Shown here piece by piece: positions 47,959 through 59,900 of a stretch of DNA of 64,000 nt. Origin of the DNA: Echinometra lucunter. Taxonomy: Eukaryota > Echinodermata > Echinoidea > Camarodonta > Echinometridae. The notes below the pieces were generated by a model. That model was given only the letters and a program-made list of their open reading frames with translations, searched no databases and had not been told where the DNA came from. How positions within the stretch are numbered: the first letter of the stretch is position 1; every line of letters starts with the position of its first letter. A program made the position numbers and the translations under genes. Location: the NCBI GenBank assembly GCA_029962745.1, contig CM057165.1:4115435-4179434 (forward strand), in the 5' to 3' direction.

Positions 47959-50900
47959 GGTGTTGACATAAACATGGCTGCCGTCGATACCATGGAAAGA
48001 GTCGAAGATTATGAAGATGTAGGTGAATCTAGCTCGAATGAGGTTAAACTTAGTTCGATGTTAGTGTCGTTGATTAAGAAGCACAAAGTGGTCGTTGACA
48101 AAAGCCAACTGCCAAGTGTGAGGGTAAAGAAGACAAACACTAGATCTAGTGGAAGCAGAAATTGCAAAAAACCAAATCTGAAAGCACTAGATGAAAAGCA
48201 AATTCTAAAGAAAATCTCCAACATGAAGGCACATATCAAGAAAAAAAAACCGATTCAAACGCAACGGGGAATAGGAAAATAACCTTGAGTCCATGGAAGA
48301 AAGAGCTTTATGAAGTTCTAAATGGTGATGAAAATCCCAGCGTCACAAAGATGCCAAGCTCACTCTCGGCGGGATTTCCCAGCACCCTACGTAGACCCAT
48401 GGATCGTCCTGTGGATACTACAAGAACTTATGCAAGTTGTGGAAAATACAAGGTTAGTACATTACTTTGTTTATATCGTATCTTTATTAGAGAAAAACAA
48501 GGAAAGAGAGGGGGAAATTTTCAAAGCAACAATTTGTAAAATGAATCAGTTATAATAATGTATATATTTGCTGTAATATTCTCGGAGTCAGATAGATATA
48601 TGAAGAGAATTTTTGTTTAAATTTTTCATTATATGATTCTTATTTGCAAACTTGTATAATTCTCTTATAAAGTAGTGCTGTTCCACGTTATTTCGAATTC
48701 TACATTAAGAGTCAACCGAAATATGCATTCTATTTTTGCAGGGTGAACTGGCAGAGTCACATCGATCTGTGAAGAGAAGTTTGTCGGGAGAAACGAAAGA
48801 AACAGCTGCAACATGAGACAAAAGAACAGCATGACCATGCTTCAACCTTCTCAACAAGCAGCAGCAACTTGTGTGACTGGGAAGATCGCTGGAATTACTA
48901 ACAAACTTTATGAAGGAAAGAAGTAGACTATCGAACGAAGACTTTCACAAAGATTTTTTTAGCAAGGATTAACCTTCGTCTTTTACTTTCAACTTCTGTA
49001 CGGTACATAAACTAAACAACAGAGAAAGTTACTTCATAAGGGCCGTTGGAGTCGCAGCACTTATCTATAAGAGCACTCTTGTCCTTTTTTGTAGTTTATC
49101 ATCTTTCATAGCAAAGTGCACAAACATTTTGTTTATATGAATTGGTCTATGATTTCTTTACTTAAACTTCAAGAGCAATTCGAAGCCAAAAATAACTTAT
49201 TTGATTTGTGGCACAGAAAAGCAAATAATAACAACAACAAAAATACGTCGAGGAAAACCAAAGGTCTATGGAGTTAATCAGATAAGATAAGTGGTTTGAA
49301 AGTTATGGATCATGGAAAGACAAGAAAATGAATGATCTCTTCAAGCAAACAGGTAAAGATTTCAACATTTGCTTTGTGTGCATGGTTTTATGCATCCGAT
49401 ATGAAGAGAACAAAATGAACAGCGGAAGTGATCATACACGTATAATGACTTTGAAAAAAAAAAGAAGAGAAAATACAAAACAACGTTCTACTACTTCATG
49501 TTGTTTCATGGTGTATCATTTAGTGACGAAGTCGGTTCTAAGCATGAAAATAGGAGGCGAAGAAAGGGAACAGGGCTGCGTTTCACGAAACCGTCATAAG
49601 CCTAACTTCTTGGACATCCCATTGAAACGCGTGTTGTAGAATTAACCCGCGTTTCAATGGGATGTCAATGAATTTAGACTTATGACGGTTTCGTGAAACG
49701 CAGCCCAGATGTAAGATGAGCACGATGGAAACAGAAAGAGCTTTGTGGTTGAGCTTGTGTGCAATGACTTGAGGGGAAAATAGTGCAGAGAAAAAACACG
49801 TGTAAGGAGAAAAGATGTAGGGAGATAGATAAATAAAGAGGAAGAGAGGGTGGGAGTTGAGAGGGAATAATGAAAAAAAGTATGTAACAGATCAGTGTCC
49901 TGAATAACATTGAAGAAAACGAAAACGAAAGAACATGAGAACAAACTAGCGGAAAATTTATTTTCTTAATTCTGGGGCACAGTAACAGATAATCACATTA
50001 GAACCCATTTCCTCGCAAACTCCGAACTTCAGCGATTAGTGTCCATAGCATACAGCATTACTCCAAGACATGTAAGGCAATCCTCGAAAACTTTCAAAAC
50101 ACTGCGCAGAGAAAGATCATGATAGAACCGTTATAAACTGCTATTACACAGGGAATACTTACATGAAAATATCAAGTACCATGCAAAGAAACATCAGCCA
50201 AAAATTACCACATTTCTGTTTTTCAGTCGCATTTTCAAAAAGAAATTCTAAAATATGATGAGCGAGCAAAGCGAGCGAGCCGAAAATAACCACTTTTTCT
50301 GATTTTCAATCGCATTTTCAAATGAAAATTCAAAAATATGATGAGCGAACGAAGCGAACGAGCCAAACATAACCGCTTTTCTAGTTTTCAATGGCATTTT
50401 CAAATAGAAATTCTAAAATATGATGGTTGTTTCTGACAGATTATTGAAAATTTTATTAACTGATTAATTCAAATATATATTTTCCTTAAAAAGTGTGGGG
50501 GATATTTGTACACGCCATCCCCCCCCCCTCTCAAAAAAGTGGGCGGATATATCCCCCCATCCCCCCCCCCCCGGATTTACGCCAATATAACGAAGTGTAT
50601 TTATATGCTACGTCATGTTCCGTGCAGGTAAACATGAATTGATAACAATTATTTCAAAATATGCAATAAACTTATTCGGAACCTTCAGCTAAGTATGTTG
50701 ATAGGAAAACACAGAATCTTATTTATTTACCTGTTGCATGAGATGGATTCTGATACACCGACCTCGCTTTCTTATTGGACGTCGCCCTGGACGCATACTG
50801 AACAAACGCGTTCTCCATCGTGCAGTCCGTGCACCGAGTCTCATTCTCCCCATGGTATCCGCTGAGCGGAGGCAACCAGGCAATCGTCACCCCATCCTCA

Positions 50901-53900
50901 GGGCTCTCCTCCATGACTCGCGGAGGGAGGGGTACGATGCCGGGGGTCGGGGAGGGGTCCCAGAAAGGGTACATGAGGTCGATGTAACAGTGCATGCGGG
51001 CAGCCTGATGAGGGGTGAAGTGACTGGTACACCAGGAATCTGAAAGGGGTGCAAGAAAGTTGTGGTAAAAATAGCAAGATGACTAGATAAAGTATGAAAA
51101 TCTAGAGATGATTATGATTGTTGCCTCTTTCTTTGTTCAAATTAGATTATCATTACCGAAATAATGCCTTACTATTTCACATCGTGCAAAAGCATTATTC
51201 TGTAGTATTGTCAAACAGTTCAAAGCCTCTCTTATTTTTTACCTTTTATTAAGTCTACTCATAACTGCACAACACAGTATTTTTAGTGTCTACAGAGCTT
51301 TCAATTATGTTCCGATTATTTGGTGTAATACCAACTGTGCCAAAAGCCAAAATATCATTTGAAAAAAAAAACAACAACAACAAAAAACCAGGGGTGTTAA
51401 CCCTATAGACCAATTTCACCTCCGGTTTATGTATTTGGCCCTCTATCGGCGACGCCATTACTGCGGTGGGCAAGCGCGCTGACCGTGATTGGCTCTGTGT
51501 ACAAAATGAATGTAAGATATGAGATATGCCCTGATATTGTTCCATTTACTTTATTCTAGATCAATAAAATAAAGCATGGATACATGGGTAGATGAGGTAA
51601 GACAATGGCCATATCTGACAGATGAAGATATGATGTATTTTTGTACTTTCGATGATTTTTCAACTTAGTTTTGTCAGTAAAAGTTCGATTGCAGCATAGA
51701 AGCCGTAGTAAACGGGAGCCCTCAATCTTACCCTGTTTACAAAGTCATGTTTTCACTCATTAAATTTTACGCCAAAGTACATAATGATAATGTTTCTTGA
51801 CTTCAAGGTCCTTTCTGTTGATGTTTTTACCCACTGGCGACGAATTCCTTCACATTGCTTACGTAAACCTGTGTAGGGAGTACGGCTTCTCACACAAACA
51901 GGCTTCATGAGTCAAAAGCGAGTGAATTTCGCACTCAGTTAGCTTCCAATTTTTAAACTTTCTCCAATTCTTGTGGCATTTGAGCAACGCACAGCTGCGA
52001 CCTGAACTTCCCTGATAATTTCTCATTGCAAATAAAAAAAAAATCTGCATCTATTGGTCAAAACAGACAAAAAATCGAACGAATGTACATAACGCGCTAT
52101 TGACTGTGTACTATTAAAGTTGGAGCGCCCACCGCAGTATGTCGAACTGTGTCGAACCACTCTGTGTCGAACAGTCTGCTGCCCTCTTGCGTTGTGGGAT
52201 TGGTCTATAGAATGTTACAAGGTGGGGTAACGCCTTCTTCGTTCACAGCAGTTGGCCATTTTCGCTTACAGGCCTTGTTAACCTCACTTAATGTAATAGT
52301 GTTTAAGCAAAAAAAAAAAAAAAAAAAAATATACATATATATATATATATATTGAAAGACACTTTTGTGATTTTTACCTGTATAGCTCATGTAGTTCCTG
52401 TAGGGTGTATCAATGAACGCTCTCCATCGTTCTTCCCCTCCGCATTTAATCTCATTTCGACTCTCGGCTAGTGTGGGATCTCGACAATGGTGATTCGTCG
52501 GCGTCGGGTTGGTATCTTCGACGAGATCGCCGTTCTCCAGCGAAGCGTCCAGCTCGTAACACTCGTTGGTACAGCTCATCTCCGATACCCCATGGTGGAC
52601 GTGAAGGAGGCCGAGCGCGTGACCCATCTCGTGAATGAGAGAGTTGTTGGTGAGTCGAGATCCGCCTTGAATAACTACGCCACCTGAAAAGAAGTATACA
52701 GAAAAGAAAAATACGAATACTTGTATTTATTACAATCGAGGGAAGAGGGGTGGGAGAGTGAGAGAGAGAAAGTGGGGGGGGGGGGGGATGGTAAGAGGAT
52801 CGAATATCGGGCCGATTCGATGTCTTTACACAATGCATTTTATAGTTGCGTCTCTCACTCATTCTAGGGATTGAATACCGTCGGACAGGACGTATTCCTG
52901 AAATGCACCACTCTCTTTTAAAAAAAGAGTGAACTCATTCACTCTGTTAGGGGTGAATTTAAGAAAAAATGCATTTAGAGTGAATTATGAGTAAAAATTG
53001 TGATATTCACTATTTTAGGGGTGACCTCAGTGATCATTCAAAGATTTTGAGTGATCACTGAGGTCACCCCTTAAAGAGTGAATAAAGAGTGAATATCACA
53101 ATTTTTACTCTTAATTCACTTTTATTTCACTCTTATTTCATTTAAATGCACTCTTTTCTTTAAGTCACCCTTAACAGAGTGAATGCGTTCACTCTTTTCT
53201 CTTTAAGAGAGCACGATAATGACTGTTATTACAGCTAAAGCTGGGATGTAGTATCATAAAGTGACAGACTTTGTGGAATTTACTGTTAACCGAAAAAAAT
53301 CCATCCAGGGTGAGACCTTTTTTTTTTTTTTTTTCAATACCGCGTATTCGGTTGAACGCTTAATAGATTCCGCATCCTCATCCGACAGGGATTGGGCAAG
53401 ATCTAGAATCTATTATACTTAGTATGCTCTTCCTACCTTTGATCGAATGAGCAGTGACCTCCCACGGCATCGTGGCAAACCCTTCGATGTCGATATCGAC
53501 GAAGTCCACGAAGAAGACATTGAGGGCGTCAGAGTTGTTTAGGTTGATGGCTGCTTTGAGCTCTTCGGCCTGTATGTAGGACCTGATCGATTTCACAAAA
53601 TAAATGAATTTCATTATACATGTTTTAAAAATATTAAATACTCCAACATATCTTTGAATAACAAATCAATACCAAGTTAAGAAGCATATACGTCTGGTCA
53701 CAAATTATTGGAAGATTATTCTTTTCTCAGAATTATTCTCACTTTGATTTGTAGATTATATAAGTCACATTTGCGATTGACATAATTGTGCGCGAAAGGA
53801 CGAAAGGGATAAGGAGAAATTGGAAGTGAAATGATGACTAAGTATGAAGAAAAGGAAGAGAAGGAAAACGGGAAGGAGAGGATAGGATATAATAGATAGG

Positions 53901-53917
53901 TAGGTAGAAAGCGGGCA

Positions 53918-53975
<58 letters not shown>

Positions 53976-56850
53976 GAGATAGAGTGGTGAAATGACTCGA
54001 TTGACATGAAAAAATGAGAGCTATATGCAATCTGATTCTCCTTAACCAGTCCCTAATCCGGTAATCTGGATTTTTAAAAAGATCAGATGTAAATCTTTTG
54101 ATTGTTTTCCTTGGTTGAGCGGTTACCTGTAAGGTGAGGTTGGATCAGCACAGTAGGTGGGATTCGAGGTGTCACTAGGGGTGTCACTAGGGGTGCAACA
54201 GTCACCCCCATCCCATTCGTGGTAAGCCTTGTTGCATTCAGGCTGGCATATCCCGTCTCCTTTCTGACTCTCGAGACATTCCGTTTCTGTCTCGTCACAA
54301 TCACCACCATCATACCTGAAAATATAATTTATTTTTAGTTATTTTTATAATTTCACCATAAATGCTTTCCTTAATACTTTTATATAATTGATTTAAGGGG
54401 GGTGATGTTCGTTATTCCGAAACACGCAGATTGCGTATACCTAGATGTTCGTTAGTCCGAAGGTATGTTAATCCGAAAGTGAAATAGGTTCGTCATTCCG
54501 ACGGTTCGTTTATACGAAAAGGAAATAAGGTTCGTTTTTCCAAAGGTTCGATAGTCCGAAAATAACTAACAACTAACAAACCTCATTTCACTTTCGGACT
54601 AACGAACCTTAGGAATAACGAACTGTAACCGACATAAGGTTATACTAAATATGTTGTTTGAGGCATGATAATTTTCTCTCCTAGGATCCGTAAAACGTTT
54701 ATATTTATGGTTTGGTATCGGTATTTTCAGGAGGATATGATGTGGACTCTTTTTGTCGTAATGTCGCTTTCAGCATGTTCAGAGGGTTTTTAAACTTTGA
54801 TTTGTGGGGCAAGAACCATTTAACAGATGATTTACCCTGTAACGGAATAGCTGCATTCACGGTCGCATATTCTGTTCCCTATAAGTTTGCCGCAAGCCGC
54901 TATGACAGGGCTACGACGTAGCGACGAATTCCTCACAATCTGTACCCCAACGTCATGCCATGAAATGTTATGAGGCCCGAATGCCGCCGACAATAGCCGG
55001 TGCTGCATCCGGAGATCATCCGAACTGACGGTCGGGTTGGAGCCGTCGTCTTCGGCTAACACGATCGGACGAAATCGGAGAAGCACCGGGCTCCGAAGTT
55101 GTGGGTTGTTGATGTAGCTTCGTGCAACGTCGGGATTATCGCAGACAGTGAGTCCGCACTTTGGAACCGTCACGTGAGGATGAGAAGGATGCCGCTGTAT
55201 ATCAGAGATCACTGTTTCTGGTTCCCTCATCTCACTCGGACTCCAGTTGACGAGTTCTGAATCAAAGTCTTCGGAGATGACGAAATCTGGTCCTGCGTCT
55301 GTTTCGAGGCGGGATGCAGACGTTTTAATGTCTGCATGCGAGCGTATGTCATCCGAAATCCGGAGGTGTCCGATCGCTCCTCGAAATGGTGCCCAGTGCA
55401 CTCGGCTCCCTCCGAGGCTGAACTCTTTACAGCTCTGTGACACCATGCTGTAAACGTCCCCTCTTTGCCCGATCCCGGCGCCAACCATGGCGCCATCCAG
55501 GTATAGTCTCATCATCCAGCCGTCGTAAGAAACAGCGACATGCACCCATGTGTTGGGCTGGTATGGCCGGTTCGACCTAACGGTGGTGTTTTCGATGGAA
55601 CGGTCGGTCTGGAGGCTAAATTTAAACTCGACGCCACCCATGCTGGACGGGGTAGGCACATCGATGTAAAGAGACCAGCCCCAGACGACACTGGATGCCT
55701 TACATTTATCCGAAAGCTCTAAAAAATAAGAAAAAGAAATAACATACAAGACAAAAAAAAAATTAAAATTACATTAGAAGTATTGGGGGGGGGGGGGGCA
55801 GGGGCATTGATGTTCAATCAATCCACCTTTTCGAATAATACTTTCAATTAATCGAAGTATGAATTACTGAAAAGCAGTCGGGTAAATGTACTTTTCTAAA
55901 AGAGACGAATCGAAAACATGAACTGGTCGATTTAATGAATAAAAATACGAGAAATGGTATGTAATTGGCTAGAAAACAAAATTTTCCCAAACTACCACGC
56001 GCATAGGAAAATATCAAACAATATATATCATTCAAAGAATCCTATAAAAGATGTAAATGTGATCTCGGTTAAATGTTGAATTAGGAATGATGAATGCTTA
56101 ATGCTTGAATGTCTCGCATGATTTATGGAGTATATGAACAGCGTCATGTAACAATGTTAGCGAATTCTCATTCCCAAAACGACTTTTTTCACACACTTTG
56201 TTACCTCTAAGTTTCTTTGTAGAAACCGCAAGTCGATTCTTAAATTTTCGTCATCATTGTCATGATTGTATTGGACCTGGATTCGGACATAAAACCGCTA
56301 TAGAATTCTTGTATACAATAATATATATTCAAGTCATTAGTAGGACAGTTAACCTTTTACCTATATTAATTGTTCTCGTCCCATTTATTAAAACTAGAAT
56401 GCAGCTGCTTAATAATTGCTTCACTGATTGATTGCAGTCACAATAAAGACAAGTAAAGAATCTGCAACTCAACAACGCAATAACAATCAAGATGCCCATC
56501 ATGTGTCGATAAAATTCAGTCGTGCGAATTCTTCCTTTTATGTTGGAAAGCTATCAGGCCTTACAAGGTTTTACGATCTTTTGAATCGGACTAATTTGTG
56601 GCGTGAATTGTCTTTACTCCTGCGAAACGGTGGCATTCTTGTTGAACTAATTTCTCAACCACAATCCTCGTCACACTTCAGGCTCGAGCAAGACTGATTG
56701 TCAGGAAGCAGTAGACCACTATATGTAGTTAATCAGGGTTGAAGGACCAGGTAGGCTGTTAGGGAATTAAAGACACTGGACAAAAAAAATCTTATAATTT
56801 TGAATATGGCAGATAGCCTTCTGCTAAACAAGTTATCCAATACTATACCA

Positions 56851-56944
<94 letters not shown>

Positions 56945-59900
56945 ACTGCTATACTACATGTATATATTTTGATTGATTCATACTCTTACTGTTCTTGTTA
57001 AATAACATCTAAAATGATTTGTTTTGTTTATATATGTAACTTTATGTACCTTTTTGTTGAAAATAGAACAAAATATTGATTCATACCAAAGATGTTCAGT
57101 AAATACAAGAAAATGCATACACGTAATATGCATTTACTTGAAATATGATGATGATTTTTTAAAGGAATAAATATTATAGAATAAGATGAAAATAAAGAAA
57201 TGAATATGAATACAGAAGATTGTTGTGATATTTTCCTATCAGGGTTGTAGGACCAAATAGGCAATTTTATATTTAGTACAAGAAAACATTTTTACCAGTG
57301 TTTACAGTTAAGTGTTCGTGTGTGTTCTTTAATATGCCGAAGTAATATGCCGATATCAATTTCTTTTTTTTTTAATTCGTGAAAAGTTTTAACGGTTTAT
57401 CGACTTTGTAATAACCATTAAAGAATTTTCTTCATTCGCTATATAAGCAAACAGTTGAATGAAAAATTCTATAAATTCATGTTTTCATTTCTTTCTATTC
57501 AACCTATTTGTAAGGAACAAAACGAGAAAGCCAGAAAATAAGTTTGATTGATTTTCTTTAGAATAAGATGAAATAATTCATAGCAACTCGTTTTCATCAA
57601 ATTTAAACGCGTGCTAGCCATACAACCACGCCTAAATTCTTTCATCAAAACTATTCAGATATGAAAATATATATTCATATTTTTGCTTCACTGGGGAAAA
57701 AGGAAAGCAAAAAATCTTGCAATTCAATACGATGAAGGTGACTTTGTCGTATATTCCCTTCACGGGACCGATTAGGTGGAAAAATATCCCAAAACTTAGA
57801 TTATGCAGAAGGTGACCTTGTCAAACTTTTTGGAAGAAATATGATTTATTACTATAAAAAAATGGAAAATAGGAATATGTCTATCGTATTGTTTTCATTG
57901 TCACTGCAGCTGAGTGATTTGTAATCGGTCAAGCCTGTAATCATACACAGATTCAGATCGGCTATTTTGCTGTTCCCGCGCAACAATCATTATCTGAAAT
58001 CTATTTTTCCACAAGCAGATGTTATTTCCTCCACATATCGCTGATCACACAATAGCAGAAGTATGAAATGTAAGTAACTACACAAGATGATTTCAAAATC
58101 ATGTTTGCCTGTCAGAGATTTTGAAAACATGCATCATATTGTTGTTGTTGTAGCCCCTCTCCCCGATCAAAAGAATCCTGGATCTGGTTGTATTTTTTTT
58201 TATACGCCAGTCTATTCTGTTTTGGGAAAGAAATTCAAAGGGAAATGTTTCTAAAAGAGAGACATAAACGATTAATACAGAGATAAAGATTCTGGATGTA
58301 ATTATATTTTATGTAAGCCTATCTATTCTTTGTTATTTAAGAAAGAACGGAGGAAGACTTTTCTAATAGATAGCCCAGACTGGTTGCACTCCATAAGAGA
58401 AAGTGCCAATTGCAGTCGACCCCGGAGCTACCTGGACAAGAAGGAAAACTTTATAGCTAGATTATTGCACTTAGGCTGGTTGATACGTTTCTTTAACCTG
58501 TTAACATAGGATAGGATAAGGATCAGGTCTCATCGAAACTCCCAGTTGAATTTTAGTCTCAGCCCCTCCCCCCATATTCGCTCTGTATCTAATCGTTTCT
58601 TTTTAGTCATTCGACTACCCCCCCTCCCTACCCAATCCACAGCTAAGTCACTACCTTCGAGGGTTTTTGCATGATGTCTTCTGGAATATCACGAGTTTTC
58701 AAAATTTAGGACCGGAGAAAGTTCATCGCGTGTTTTTCCACTTGCACTACCAGGTTAGCGCACTTTTACCCTGCATTCCTCAAGCATATTTCACTGTCAT
58801 GTCTTATCGCTCGTTGTAGCAATAACATATTTTAATCATCCATTATGTTTTCTTTTTCTATAATTTATCGTCATGGCGATACGAGAGATTTGACAACTGA
58901 GACGGCATGCCAAGTGAAAGTGTCGACGTACTTGAGATGAAGAAGAAGGAGAAGAAGAAGAAGAAGAAGAAGAAGAAGAAGAAGAAGAAGAAGAAGAAGA
59001 AGAAGGGAAGGGGAAAAAGAAGGAGGAGACTGTGACTATTCAACTATAGAGGTTTTTTTTATTCCAGTTGTTAAACTGTTGAAAAGAAAAACTTTCAGAA
59101 GGATTTAAGAAAGGTTATAGTAGTTTTAACTGAAATAACTTAAAGGCTTCCCTTCTTCGCAGTGGCGTAGCGTAGGAAAATCAAGTGAGGGGCAGTGCCA
59201 TCACCGTAGCGGGGGAGGGGGGGGGGTGGGGGAGGGGGAGGTGATCTGGAGCTTTACGGTCAGTCACGTAGTCCGTCTGGAACCTTTTTTTTTCTCTCCC
59301 TTTTTTGTGCAGCGGCCCACATCAGACTGCCTACAAAAAGGATTTTTGTTTTGAGTTATCATAAAATTTTCACAAAGCTTGACTTTGCCTTGAACTTTTC
59401 TTAACCAGGTCTAGAGATGCCCAATACCACTGGTACGTGATATAACTACACGAAGACCTTGGCTACCGTGTTGCTAGTGACTCTTTCGTTATAGCGGTCC
59501 TCCAAGTTCAAAACGGCGGGGACTCGGCGACGGCGACGGCGCTCGGGTGTTCCTTGAATTACTTCAGCCGCGTACGTCAGTGACACTTGTATTATCATTA
59601 CATCTTTCCGTCTGACTCTCTCGATTTGTTTGATAACAAAGAAACTTAAGCAAGACCGACGAGAGTCATCATTTTAGGCGTCGCCGCCGAGTGCCGATAA
59701 TCAAGGTGGGCTGGGTGGAATATTTCATACCTTCTTGTTTTTGTTGGCATCGAGTTATGAGCTTTTGTGAGACTGCGCACCAATCGTTACTACTGTTATA
59801 ATGCCTTTAAAGTGAATATTTATTTCGCCAGATTGTCTGGCCGACTGGACAGTCTTACAACGGCAGCAAGGGTTCTTGTGAAAATTGGACAGAGTCCAGC

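Larger units (their letters stand above)
48817..50730. other. Remainder of pappalysin intron 6
   Basis: Holds a hairpin MITE (49573-49706) and a GAGCGAGC-containing tandem repeat (50250-50430), plus C-rich tracts at 50519-50573. Nothing else supported; ORFs here have no family resemblance. Confidence 0.6.

Noticed and set aside
49328..49639. 103-codon ORF downstream of the nested gene
   Set aside because: Its end lies inside the hairpin MITE and the composition shows no domain signal.
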